A stretch of DNA of 64,000 nt from Acidobacteriota bacterium (GTDB lineage: Bacteria; Acidobacteriota; Holophagae; Holophagales; Holophagaceae): NCBI GenBank assembly GCA_016213735.1, contig JACQZU010000017.1, forward strand, positions 62,001 through 126,000. The letters are read 5' to 3'. Below, in pieces: positions 23,581-31,999 of the stretch. Under the pieces are notes generated by a model. The model did no database searches. It worked only from the letters and a program-made list of their open reading frames with translations, and was not told the origin of the DNA. How positions within the stretch are numbered: position 1 is the stretch's first letter; every line of letters starts with the position of its first letter. The position numbers and the translations under genes are program-made.

Positions 23581-25245
23581 TCAGGCGTGGGCTGCCGGGC
23601 GGGCCGGGCTGGGTTTCAGGGGCTTGGGAGACACGATCACCGGGGTGTTCACCGCCGAGCCGTCACCGGGATAGGCCGGAGCGGAGACTTCGTGCAAGTC
23701 CAGACCCTGCACCTCCTGTTCGGGGCGGACGCGCATGCCCAGGGTCTTGTCGAGCACCTTGAACAGGACGAAGCTGGCGCCACCGACCCAAAGCACGTTC
23801 GCCCCGATACCGATCAGCTGGGCCAGCAGCTGCTTGGGATTGCCGTGGAGCAGGCCGGTCACCCCCGAGGCCGGGCCGCCGTTTAGACCCTGACCGTAGG
23901 TGCCGTCGGCGAAGAGTCCGAGGGCGATGAGTCCCCACGCTCCATTGACCCCGTGCACGGCGATGGCCCCCACGGGGTCGTCGATCTTCAGGGTGTTCTC
24001 GATGAAGAGCGCCGCCACGACCACCAGGACGCCCGCCAGGGCCCCGATGAGGACGGCCACGGGAGCGCTGACGAAGGCGCACGGGGCCGTGATGGCCACC
24101 AGGCCTGCGAGCATGCCGTTCACGGCCATGGAGAGGTCCGGCCGAGCGAACTTGGCCCAGGTGTACAGGTAGGCCAGCAGGGCCCCGGAAGCGGAGGCCA
24201 GCATGGTGTTCGTGGCGACCACCGAGATTCTCAAATCGGTCCCGGCCAGCGTGGATCCCGCGTTGAAGCCGAACCACCCGAAGGCGAGGATGAAGCAGCC
24301 CAGGACGGCCATGGGGATGTTGTGGCCCGGGATCGCCTGGGCCTTCCCGTTGAGGAACTTCCCGATGCGAGGTCCCAGCACCACCGCCCCCGTCAGGGCC
24401 ATGACCCCGCCCGTGAGGTGGACCACCCCCGAACCCGCGAAATCCACGTACCCGTGTCCCAGCCCGGCGTACTTGCCCAGGGTCGAGAGCCAGCCGCCCC
24501 CCCAGGCCCAGTTCCCGAAGACCGGGTAGATGAGGCCGGAAGCGACCAAGGCATACACGATGAACGCGGACAGCTTCCAGCGCTCCGCCATGGCGCCCGT
24601 GGGGATGGTGAGGGCGGTGTCCATGAACACCATCTGGAACAGGAAAATGGCGAAAGCCGCGACGTCGTAGGCCGCACCCGTCAGGAAGAAGCCCTTGGCC
24701 CCGAAGAGCCCCCAGACATTCCCCCCGATGGTGGGCCCGACCAGCCGGGCCATGCCTTCGGGCGCGCTCAGGGCGGCTCCCATCGCCGCACCGGAGCCCC
24801 CCATCTGGAGGGCGAAGCCCACGGCCCAGAACCCCAGGATCCCCAGGGCATAGACCATGAAGTTCATCATCATGGTGTGGGCGGCGTTCTTGGCCCGGGT
24901 GAAGCCGGTCTCCGCCAGGGCGAAGCCCGCCTGCATGAACATCACCAGGAATCCGGCCATCAAGGTCCACACGAAGTTGAGGGCCACGCGGGTCTGGCCG
25001 ACGGCCGCCCCGATTTCCTGGAGGGTCGGATTGCCGGGCGCCTGCGCCGGGACGTTCTGGATCCCCCCCGTGGCCCCGCCGTTGGGGTCGGCGGCGAGAA
25101 GAATGCCGGCGAGGGTGGAGAGGACCGCCGCCACCACCACGGCTCTTCCCAGGGTGGATCGACGCTGCCACGCACGCTGGAGGAATCCCCCGATCCTGCC
25201 GGTTCCTGTGATCCCCGTGCCGGGGCTTTGCATCCTCGTGCCCAT
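23581..25245 (-). CDS. amtB: Ammonium transporter AmtB
   Basis: A 554-residue ammonium channel, longer than the usual ~400-430 because of an ~85-residue N-terminal extension containing a signal-like segment (GRAVVVAAVLSTLAGILLA) and a glycine/proline linker. The pore histidine pair is H276 (HLTGG) and H431 (HGVNGAWG), and D268 sits in YVDFAGSG. AETGFTRAKNAAHTMMMNF is the family signature. A cytoplasmic C-tail ends ETRLxx-like in others; here it is QEVQGLDLHEVSAPAYPGDG, the usual GlnK-contact region. It is the first gene of the run amtB-glnK-CxxC-porin-antiporter and has a sigma-54-type promoter upstream. Confidence 0.95.
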   Translation of the reverse strand: MGTRMQSPGTGITGTGRIGGFLQRAWQRRSTLGRAVVVAAVLSTLAGILLAADPNGGATGGIQNVPAQAPGNPTLQEIGAAVGQTRVALNFVWTLMAGFLVMFMQAGFALAETGFTRAKNAAHTMMMNFMVYALGILGFWAVGFALQMGGSGAAMGAALSAPEGMARLVGPTIGGNVWGLFGAKGFFLTGAAYDVAAFAIFLFQMVFMDTALTIPTGAMAERWKLSAFIVYALVASGLIYPVFGNWAWGGGWLSTLGKYAGLGHGYVDFAGSGVVHLTGGVMALTGAVVLGPRIGKFLNGKAQAIPGHNIPMAVLGCFILAFGWFGFNAGSTLAGTDLRISVVATNTMLASASGALLAYLYTWAKFARPDLSMAVNGMLAGLVAITAPCAFVSAPVAVLIGALAGVLVVVAALFIENTLKIDDPVGAIAVHGVNGAWGLIALGLFADGTYGQGLNGGPASGVTGLLHGNPKQLLAQLIGIGANVLWVGGASFVLFKVLDKTLGMRVRPEQEVQGLDLHEVSAPAYPGDGSAVNTPVIVSPKPLKPSPARPAAHA

Positions 25246-25299
25246 GTGGACCTCCCTGCTGGCCCGGCCTGGGAGTAGACCGGGTCTTGGGGTCCCATT

Positions 25300-25315
25300 C
25301 GCAGGTCCTGTGCCG
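25300..25315 (-). promoter_or_regulatory. Putative sigma-54 promoter of amtB
   Basis: Read leftward, CGGCACAGGACCTGCG has the obligatory GG and GC doublets exactly ten bases apart, with GGCAC and TGC matching the -24/-12 consensus. Predicted transcription start is near 25289, about 44 bases before the amtB ATG at 25245. A NifA-type sigma-54 activator gene lies directly upstream. Confidence 0.65.
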
Positions 25316-25432
25316 ATCTCGCCATGCGCCCGGCAAATCCGCGAGTCAAGGATAAGTGTTAAAATAAAACAAGATAAAAAAAAATGAAAAAATTATGTAA
25401 ATTTCAAAAATGAAATATTAAATTTTAAATCT

Positions 25433-25444
25433 TACAAATTTGTA
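25433..25444. promoter_or_regulatory. Palindrome TACAAATTTGTA upstream of amtB
   Basis: A perfect 12-base palindrome lies in an AT-rich stretch (about 25350-25448), roughly 120 bases upstream of the putative sigma-54 promoter, where enhancer sites are usual. A longer inverted repeat with the same TACAAA/TTTGTA ends lies ahead of the activator gene at 27032-27055. Confidence 0.45.
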
Positions 25445-25448
25445 TGAA

Positions 25449-26990
25449 TTATCCAGATCCACCCCCTCGGAATCGCTCGGGCTCCAGCCCATGCTTCTGC
25501 ACCTTGTAGTTGAGGATCCGTTCGGTGGTCTGGAGAAAGCGCGCGGCCCGGGCCCGGTTGCCCCGGGCGGACTTGAGGGCGTCCTGGAGCAGGTCCTTCT
25601 CGAAGGCGGCCATCGCCTCGGCGAGAGAGGTGGCTGAAGCCGTGCCGGACAGCTCCGCGGTCTGGAGGGTGGGGGGCAGATGGTGGGCGTGGATCACGCC
25701 TCCCTCGCAGACCAGGACGGCCCTTTCCATGCAGTTCTCCAGCTCCCGGACGTTTCCAGGCCAGTGGTAGGCCACCATCATGTCGATGGCGGAAGTGCTG
25801 ATCCGGCGAACGTCCTTCCCGTGGGAGCCGGCGTACTTTTCCACGAAGTGGTCCGCCAGGAGGAGGATGTCGGCCTGCCGCTCCCGAAGGGGAGGCAGGA
25901 AGATCTCGAAGACGTTCAGGCGGTAGAAGAGATCCTCCCGGAAGCGTCCTTCCTGCACCGCGCTCTCGAGGTTGCGGTTGGTGGCCGCGATGAGCCGGAC
26001 GTCCACCTTCACGGGCGTCACCCCCCCCAGGCGCTCGAATTCCCGTTCCTGGAGCACCCGGAGCAGCTTCACCTGGGTGGCCGGGGAGAGCTCCCCCACT
26101 TCGTCGAGGAAGAGGGTGCCTCCGTGGGCCAGCTCGAAGCGCCCCTGCTTCTGGCGGCGGGCGTCGGTGAAAGCGCCAGGCTCGTAGCCGAAGAGTTCCG
26201 ACTCGATGAGGTTTTCCGGCAGGGCCCCGCAGCTCACCTTGATGAAGGGCCGTTCGGCGCGGGGGGAATTGTAGTGGATGGCGTGGGCCACCAGTTCCTT
26301 GCCCGTTCCGGATTCCCCGAGGATGAGCACCGTGGTGTTGGCAGGCGCCGCCTGGGCCACCAGTTCATAGACCCGCTGCATGGGATGGCTGTTGCCCACG
26401 AGGTTGCGCAGCTCGTAGCGTTCCCGAAGCTCCAGGCGGAGCTGGCGGTTCTCGTCCAGCAGGCGCTCCCTGTCCGAGGCCACGAGGCGCGCCACCTTGA
26501 CGGAAAGCCCCAGCATGCTCGCGGCGATCTGCAGGAGCTTGGTGTCCCCGTCGAAATCCCGGTCCGCGCGGTAGGGAACGGCCAGGGAGAGGCTGCCCTC
26601 CGCCCGGCCGTCCAGGAAAATGGGGACGCAGAAGAAAGAGAGCTCGGCGCGTTTCCGCTGCTGGCGCAGGATTCCGGTCCGGTCGAGGAACAGGGGCTCC
26701 TGGCTCACCCGGGGTACCACCACCGCCTTTCCCGACTTGACCACCCGGCCCGTGATGCCCTCTCCGGCCTTGTAGCGGGCCCGCTCCACCACCTGGCGGC
26801 TGAGTCCCAGGGAGGCCACGATGCGCTGGCTGCCCTGCTCCTCCTCCGCCAGGGTGATCGCTCCGCTGAGGGCCTCGAAGGAGACCCCGAGGATCTGGAG
26901 GGCTTTGGGGAAGGAACTCCGACTCTCTCCCGCAGCCAGGGCATGGCCCACTTCGACGAGGCAGGTCAGGACGGGGGATTCCTGGGCCAC
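25449..26990 (-). CDS. NifA-type sigma-54-dependent activator (GAF-AAA+-HTH)
   Basis: A 513-residue enhancer-binding protein. Residues ~15-170 form a GAF domain, ~190-430 the AAA+ domain with Walker A GESGTGKE (225-232) and Walker B FLDE (D296, E297), and the last ~45 residues a Fis-type helix-turn-helix ([22 protein letters not shown]). This layout is that of NifA. The sigma-54 contact loop reads GAFTDA (272-277) rather than GAFTGA. No nif structural genes are in the window; its neighbour amtB with a sigma-54 promoter is the likeliest target. The start is GTG at 26990 with AGGAG upstream. Confidence 0.9.
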   Translation of the reverse strand: MAQESPVLTCLVEVGHALAAGESRSSFPKALQILGVSFEALSGAITLAEEEQGSQRIVASLGLSRQVVERARYKAGEGITGRVVKSGKAVVVPRVSQEPLFLDRTGILRQQRKRAELSFFCVPIFLDGRAEGSLSLAVPYRADRDFDGDTKLLQIAASMLGLSVKVARLVASDRERLLDENRQLRLELRERYELRNLVGNSHPMQRVYELVAQAAPANTTVLILGESGTGKELVAHAIHYNSPRAERPFIKVSCGALPENLIESELFGYEPGAFTDARRQKQGRFELAHGGTLFLDEVGELSPATQVKLLRVLQEREFERLGGVTPVKVDVRLIAATNRNLESAVQEGRFREDLFYRLNVFEIFLPPLRERQADILLLADHFVEKYAGSHGKDVRRISTSAIDMMVAYHWPGNVRELENCMERAVLVCEGGVIHAHHLPPTLQTAELSGTASATSLAEAMAAFEKDLLQDALKSARGNRARAARFLQTTERILNYKVQKHGLEPERFRGGGSG

Positions 26991-27031
26991 GGCAACTCCT
27001 GGATTCAGGGTATAACAAAAATGTCTATTAA

Positions 27032-27055
27032 TACAAAATTAATTACATTTTTGTA
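27032..27055. promoter_or_regulatory. Inverted repeat upstream of the NifA-type gene
   Basis: TACAAAA and TTTTGTA are separated by ten bases in an AT-rich island 42-65 bases ahead of the activator start. The ends match the palindrome ahead of amtB (25433-25444), so autoregulation by the same protein is possible. The 11-mer ATGTCTATTAA directly beside it (27021-27031) recurs at 37561-37571. Confidence 0.4.
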
Positions 27056-27137
27056 AATAAATTAGAAAAAACAGACATCTGCATTCGCCCCGACCATCGG
27101 CAGAAGGGGGGGGAATCACGGCACCGGCGGGACGCCT

Positions 27138-28517
27138 TCAGAAAGGCAGCTTGAGGCCTCCGCCCAGCTTGGCCATGCGCTGCATGCGGGCCATCGCTTT
27201 GGGATCGTTCATCTGGCCCATCATCTTCTTCATCTCGAGGTACTGCTTGAGGAGCTGGTTCACCTCGTGGACCGGACGCCCCGCCCCCTGGGCGATGCGG
27301 CGTTTGCGCTTTCCGTCCAGGAGGTTGTGGTTTGAGCGCTCCGCCGGGGTCATGGAGTTCAGGATCGCCTCCAGGTGCTTCACGCGCTTGTCGGTGGCCA
27401 CGGTGGCCAACTGCTCCTTGATCTGGCCCATGCCGGGCAGCATCCCCAGGATCTTCTGCATGCTCCCGAGCTTCTGCATCTGCTGCATCTGGCTCCGCAT
27501 GTCCTCCAGGGTGAACTGGTTCTTCACGAAGCGCTGGGCCGCGCGCTCCGCCTCCTTCTCGTCGAGCTTCTCCTTGGCGTGCTCGATGAGGCTGAGCACG
27601 TCGCCCATGCCCAGGATGCGCTGGGCCATGCGGTCCGGGTGGAAACGCTCGAAGTCATCCAGCTTCTCTCCCGAGCCGACGAACTTGATGGGCCTCCCCG
27701 TGGCCTGCTTGACGCTGAAGGCCGCGCCGCCCCGGGTGTCGCCGTCGGCCTTGGTGAGGATCACCCCGGTGATCCCAAGCCTTTCGTGAAAGGCGCCGGC
27801 GGAGCGAACGGCATCCTGTCCGGTCATGGCGTCCGCCACGAAAAGGATCTCCCCGGGCTGGCAAGCCTCCTTGATCCTCCCCAATTCGTCCATGAGGGTG
27901 TCGTCCAGGTGGAGCCGGCCGGCGGTGTCCAGGATCACCGTGTCCCAACCCTTGAGGCGGGCCTCCTCCAGGGAGACGGCACAGATCCGGACCGGGTCCA
28001 CCTCGCCGGTGCGGAAGGAAGGAACCCCAGCGTCCCGGGCCACCACGTGGAGCTGTTCGATGGCGGCGGGGCGGTACACGTCCGCCGGCACCAGGAGGGG
28101 CGAGCGACCGAGTTTCCGCAGGTAGCGGGCCAGCTTGCCGGCGCTGGTGGTCTTGCCGCTGCCTTGCAGCCCCACCATCATCACCACGGTCGGCGGCCTG
28201 GGGGCAAAGTGGATGGGGTGCTCCTCCGCCTGTCCCCCCATGATTTCCGTGAGTTCCTTGTAGACGATGTCCACGAAAGCCTGGGCGGGATCCAAGCCGT
28301 CCAGCACCGGGACTCCCTTCCCGTCTGGACCCGCCGCCAGGGCCTTCTCCTTCACCCGCTGGAGGAAGGTGCGGGCCACCTGGACGTTGACGTCCGCCTC
28401 CAGCAGGGCCATCCGGACCTCCCGGAGCACCTCCTCGATGTTCTTCTCGGTGAGGCGGGCCTGGCCTCGGATGCTTTTCATGGCCCGGCTGAGCTTGGCG
28501 GTGAGGGAATCGAACAT
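27138..28517 (-). CDS. ffh: Signal recognition particle protein Ffh
   Basis: A 459-residue GTPase that targets nascent membrane proteins with SRP RNA. The N-domain begins MFDSLTAKLSRAMKSIRG. The G-domain shows GLQGSGKTTSAGKLARYL, DTAGRLHLDDTLM and TKADGDTRGGAAFS. The C-terminal M-domain is methionine-rich (MRSQMQQMQKLGSMQKILGMLPGMGQ), binds signal sequences and carries the RNA-binding segment SNHNLLDGKRKRRIAQGAG. The ATG at 28517 has CGGAG upstream. Normally ffh is beside rpsP; here nine kilobase-scale neighbours of nitrogen metabolism intervene. Confidence 0.96.
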   Translation of the reverse strand: MFDSLTAKLSRAMKSIRGQARLTEKNIEEVLREVRMALLEADVNVQVARTFLQRVKEKALAAGPDGKGVPVLDGLDPAQAFVDIVYKELTEIMGGQAEEHPIHFAPRPPTVVMMVGLQGSGKTTSAGKLARYLRKLGRSPLLVPADVYRPAAIEQLHVVARDAGVPSFRTGEVDPVRICAVSLEEARLKGWDTVILDTAGRLHLDDTLMDELGRIKEACQPGEILFVADAMTGQDAVRSAGAFHERLGITGVILTKADGDTRGGAAFSVKQATGRPIKFVGSGEKLDDFERFHPDRMAQRILGMGDVLSLIEHAKEKLDEKEAERAAQRFVKNQFTLEDMRSQMQQMQKLGSMQKILGMLPGMGQIKEQLATVATDKRVKHLEAILNSMTPAERSNHNLLDGKRKRRIAQGAGRPVHEVNQLLKQYLEMKKMMGQMNDPKAMARMQRMAKLGGGLKLPF

Positions 28518-28588
28518 GGGACTCCGGAATGGGGCCGAACCGTTCATTTTACGCCTGACCGGCCCCACCCGGACCTTCCGATGGCATC

Positions 28589-31500
28589 ATGGTCGCCACC
28601 CCCATGCCGCTCGATCCGGAAAACCCCGGCCCCTCCGACCCCCCTACGCCGGCGGGCCGCGGAGGGCGTCCCACCCGGGCCTGGCGGGCGGGACCGGAGT
28701 CCGAGGACGATTCCCTGAGGCCCACCCTGGCCGAACGGGATCCGGAGGACGGCCTCGATCTCCTGGAAGAGAGCTTCGACGGGTGGGACCGCTACGACGT
28801 CCTCGGGTTCATCGCGGAAGGGGGCATGGGCCGTGTGTACAAGGCCCGCGACCGGCAGCTCGGCCGCCTGGTGGCTCTCAAATTCATCGCCGGGGGCCAC
28901 CGCCTCGCGGTCCAGCGCTTCGCCCAGGAGGCCCAGGCCCAGGCGCGGGTGGACCACCCCTGCGTCTGCAGGATCTACGAGGTGGGCGAGCACCGGGGCA
29001 ACCCCTACATTGCGCTCCAGTACATCCAGGGCCGGCCCCTTTCCGAGTGCCTGGGCGAACTCGTTCTGGAAGAGAAGGTGGGCCTTGTCCGGGACGTGGC
29101 CGAGGGCCTGCACGCCGCCCACCGGCTGGGCCTCATCCACCGGGACGTGAAGACGGGCAACATCATGGTGGAGCAGGGCGCTGACGGAATCCGGCGGCCC
29201 TACATCATGGACTTCGGACTCGCCCGGCCCCAGGGAAGCCCCAACCTCACCCAGACCGGACTCATCGTCGGGACGCCAGCCTTCATGTCCCCCGAACAGG
29301 CGCGGGGGGACCCCTCCCGGGTCGACCGGCGGAGCGACATCTACGCCCTGGGGGTCACCCTCTACGAGGTCCTGACGGGGCGGCTTCCTTTCCAGGCCAA
29401 GTCCTCCGTCGACCTGCTGGTGGCGGTGCTCACGGAGGATCCCCTCCCGCTCCGCCAGGTCCTCCCCCAGGTGCCCGCCGACCTGGAGAGCATCACGCTC
29501 AAGTGCCTGGAGAAGGACCCCTCCCGCCGCTATGAGAGCGCCCACGCCCTCGCCGAGGACCTGGGACGGTTCCTGGACGGCGAGCCGGTCCGGGCGAGGC
29601 AGATCGGCTTCCTCCGGCGCCTGGAGCGGCGCATCCGGCGCCATCCCGTGGCCGCCTCGGTGGCCGGAATCTCCCTGATCCTCGCCGCCGGGCTTGGGGG
29701 CTGGGGGCTTCTCAGCGCCTGGCGGGCCCGGGAACAGACCGTGCTGGCCCAGCGGTTCGGCCAGGAGGTGGGCCAGCTGGACGCCCTCCTGAGGTTCGCC
29801 CACCTCCTGCCCCTGCACGAACTGCAGACCGAGAAAGCCCTCATCCGGGAAGGGATGAACCGCATCCGGGCCGACATGGCGCGGCAGGGGGCCCCTGCCC
29901 AGGGTCCGGGGCGGGCCGCCCTGGGCCGGTGTCTCCTGGCCCTGCAGGAGTGGGCCCAGGCCCGGTCGGAGCTCGAAGCCGCCTGGAAGCTGGGGACCCG
30001 TTCCCCCGAAGTGGCCCAATCCCTGGGACGCACCTTGGCCACCCTCTACCAGCAGGAGTTGGCCGAGGCCCGCAGGATCCCTGACTCCGACGCCAAGGAG
30101 CGTCGGAAACAAGTCCTCGCCGCCTCCCTTCGGGATCCCGCCCTGGGATTCCTGAGGATGGGCCCGGGTCGTGGCGGCGAGGCGGCCCTCACGGAGGGGA
30201 TCGTGGCCCTGCAGGAGGAACGGTACGAGGACGGCCTGCGCAGGGCCCGGGAAGCCTTGGCACAGTATCCCTGGCTCTACGAGGCCATGCTCCTCGAAGG
30301 AGACCTCTGGCGGGCCAGGGCTTCCGCCCACTTCGAACGGGGGGAGTCCCGGCAGGCCCTGGAGGCCAGCGAGCGCGCCCTGGAAGCCTTCCGGCAGGCA
30401 GGCACCATCGCCCGCAGCGACCCCCAGGTGCCCCTGGGGATGGCCAGGGCCTACCACATCCAGCTGCTTCTCAGGGTGCAGCAGGGACAGCCGGCGGAGG
30501 ATCTGTTCAAGGCCGGAATGGCGGCCATCGAAGAGAGCCGGAAGGCCGACCCCCTGCCCGAATCCTTCCAGTTGGAATCCCGGCTGCAATGGCAACGGGC
30601 CAGCGATGCCTTCTACCGGGGCGGGGACGGGAGGCCTGCCCTCCAGGCCGCCATCCGCGCTGGAAAACGGGCGATCGAGCTGGATCCGCGGCAGGTCTCC
30701 CACTACGAGATCGTGGCGACGGCCTGCTGGTTCCTGAGCCAGCAGGAGAGCAGCCGGGGCGGGGACGGGGAGCCGGCCCTGGCGGAGGCGGAGCAGGTGT
30801 TGAAGGCCGCGGCGAAGGTGGATCCCGAGAGCACCGTGGTTCAGAGAAACCTGGGCGTCGTGGAGGGCATCCGGGCGGAACTCTGCTTCCGGGACGGCCG
30901 GGATCCTCTGCCCCACCTCGAGCGCAGCGCCGGTCATTTCCGGCGGGCGATCCGCTCGGATTCCCGATACCTCCAGGCCTTCAAGAACCTGGGGAACACC
31001 CTCTACCTCACCGCCCAGGCCCTGGGGGAGCGGGGCCGGGACCCCATGGGGGCCGTCCAGGAGGGCGAGGAGGTCCTGGAAAAGGCCCTGGCGCTGAATC
31101 CCAGGCAGCCTGAGGCCTTGGACGAACTGGGTTCCTTGCGCGCCTTGGCGGCGAGGCACCGCTTTCGGGGAGGCCAGGACCCCGGAGGCGAACTCGACCG
31201 GGCCCTGGCGTATTTCGCGAGGGCCCTGGGGGAGAACCCCGCCATGCCCCAGGCCCTGGTCCATCGGGCCGAGGCGCTCCTGCTCAGGGCCGAGCACCTG
31301 GTTGCCGAAGGGAAACCCTGGGATGCCATCCTCGCGGAGGCCCTCTCGTCCTGCCGGAAGGCACGGGAAATCGCCGGGGACCACGCGGAAATCATCGCTT
31401 CCCTCGCCGATCTGCTCCTGTTCCGCGCCCGCCTGGAACAGGCCTCCGGCCGGTCCCCGGCCGCGTACCTGCGCGAGGCCAGGATCGTGCTCGAGGCGGG

Positions 31501-31957
31501 GCTGAAACGGGATCCGAAATCTCCCCAGCTCTGGGAACGGATGGCCGGGACCTGGCTGCCCCTGGCGCCTGCGGCCCCCCGGCCCGAGTCGGACCTCGCG
31601 GCCGCCCAGCGCGCCCTTGGCAAGGTCCGGACCCTCAGTGCCGAGGGTCCGGCCAGCTGGATCCTGGAACTTCGACTGGCCCGCGCCCGGGCCGGCCGGC
31701 GGCCCGATCCGGCCTCCCTTCGGCAGGGCCATGAGGCCGCCGCCACCCTGCTGCGCTTCGACCCCTCCCACGCCGAGGCCAGGGCTTGGCAAGGCTCCCT
31801 CCTGCTGCTGGAAGCCAAGGCCGCCTCGGGGCCTGAACGCGCCCGGCTGGCGGGGGCCGCCCTTCGGGCCTTCTCCGAGGCTCTGGCCGCCAACCGCTTC
31901 CTGGTCCGGGTTTGGGCGGGGGAGCTGGATTCGGCCCGCGCCATTCCCGGCGGGTAG
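28589..31957 (+). CDS. Ser/Thr protein kinase with membrane segment and TPR-like domain (paralogue 3)
   Basis: A 1122-residue Hanks-type kinase. A disordered proline/glutamate-rich N-terminus (1-65) precedes the kinase domain with loop AEGGMG (76-81), ATP lysine K98, HRDVKTGN with D186, DFG D208 and SPE near 234. HRDVKTGN replaces the usual HRDLKPEN but keeps catalytic residues. A membrane segment lies at 357-376 after a basic stretch (RRLERRIRRHP). The remaining ~740 residues are TPR-like helices. It is divergent from ffh and 42 bases ahead of the DUF255 gene, which may share the transcript. Confidence 0.9.
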   Translation: MVATPMPLDPENPGPSDPPTPAGRGGRPTRAWRAGPESEDDSLRPTLAERDPEDGLDLLEESFDGWDRYDVLGFIAEGGMGRVYKARDRQLGRLVALKFIAGGHRLAVQRFAQEAQAQARVDHPCVCRIYEVGEHRGNPYIALQYIQGRPLSECLGELVLEEKVGLVRDVAEGLHAAHRLGLIHRDVKTGNIMVEQGADGIRRPYIMDFGLARPQGSPNLTQTGLIVGTPAFMSPEQARGDPSRVDRRSDIYALGVTLYEVLTGRLPFQAKSSVDLLVAVLTEDPLPLRQVLPQVPADLESITLKCLEKDPSRRYESAHALAEDLGRFLDGEPVRARQIGFLRRLERRIRRHPVAASVAGISLILAAGLGGWGLLSAWRAREQTVLAQRFGQEVGQLDALLRFAHLLPLHELQTEKALIREGMNRIRADMARQGAPAQGPGRAALGRCLLALQEWAQARSELEAAWKLGTRSPEVAQSLGRTLATLYQQELAEARRIPDSDAKERRKQVLAASLRDPALGFLRMGPGRGGEAALTEGIVALQEERYEDGLRRAREALAQYPWLYEAMLLEGDLWRARASAHFERGESRQALEASERALEAFRQAGTIARSDPQVPLGMARAYHIQLLLRVQQGQPAEDLFKAGMAAIEESRKADPLPESFQLESRLQWQRASDAFYRGGDGRPALQAAIRAGKRAIELDPRQVSHYEIVATACWFLSQQESSRGGDGEPALAEAEQVLKAAAKVDPESTVVQRNLGVVEGIRAELCFRDGRDPLPHLERSAGHFRRAIRSDSRYLQAFKNLGNTLYLTAQALGERGRDPMGAVQEGEEVLEKALALNPRQPEALDELGSLRALAARHRFRGGQDPGGELDRALAYFARALGENPAMPQALVHRAEALLLRAEHLVAEGKPWDAILAEALSSCRKAREIAGDHAEIIASLADLLLFRARLEQASGRSPAAYLREARIVLEAGLKRDPKSPQLWERMAGTWLPLAPAAPRPESDLAAAQRALGKVRTLSAEGPASWILELRLARARAGRRPDPASLRQGHEAAATLLRFDPSHAEARAWQGSLLLLEAKAASGPERARLAGAALRAFSEALAANRFLVRVWAGELDSARAIPGG

Positions 31958-31999
31958 TCCCGAGAACCGGGCCTGTCAGGATGGCCCCTGGAGGCTCCC

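Noticed and set aside
25336-25356. Second sigma-54-like site near TTGACTCGCGGATTTGC upstream of amtB
   Set aside because: The GC doublet is one base off the required spacing and the GG doublet is GA; the site at 25300-25315 is better.
28544-31792. Long opposite-strand frame over the third kinase gene
   Set aside because: The same shadow effect; glycine/proline-rich composition and no motif.
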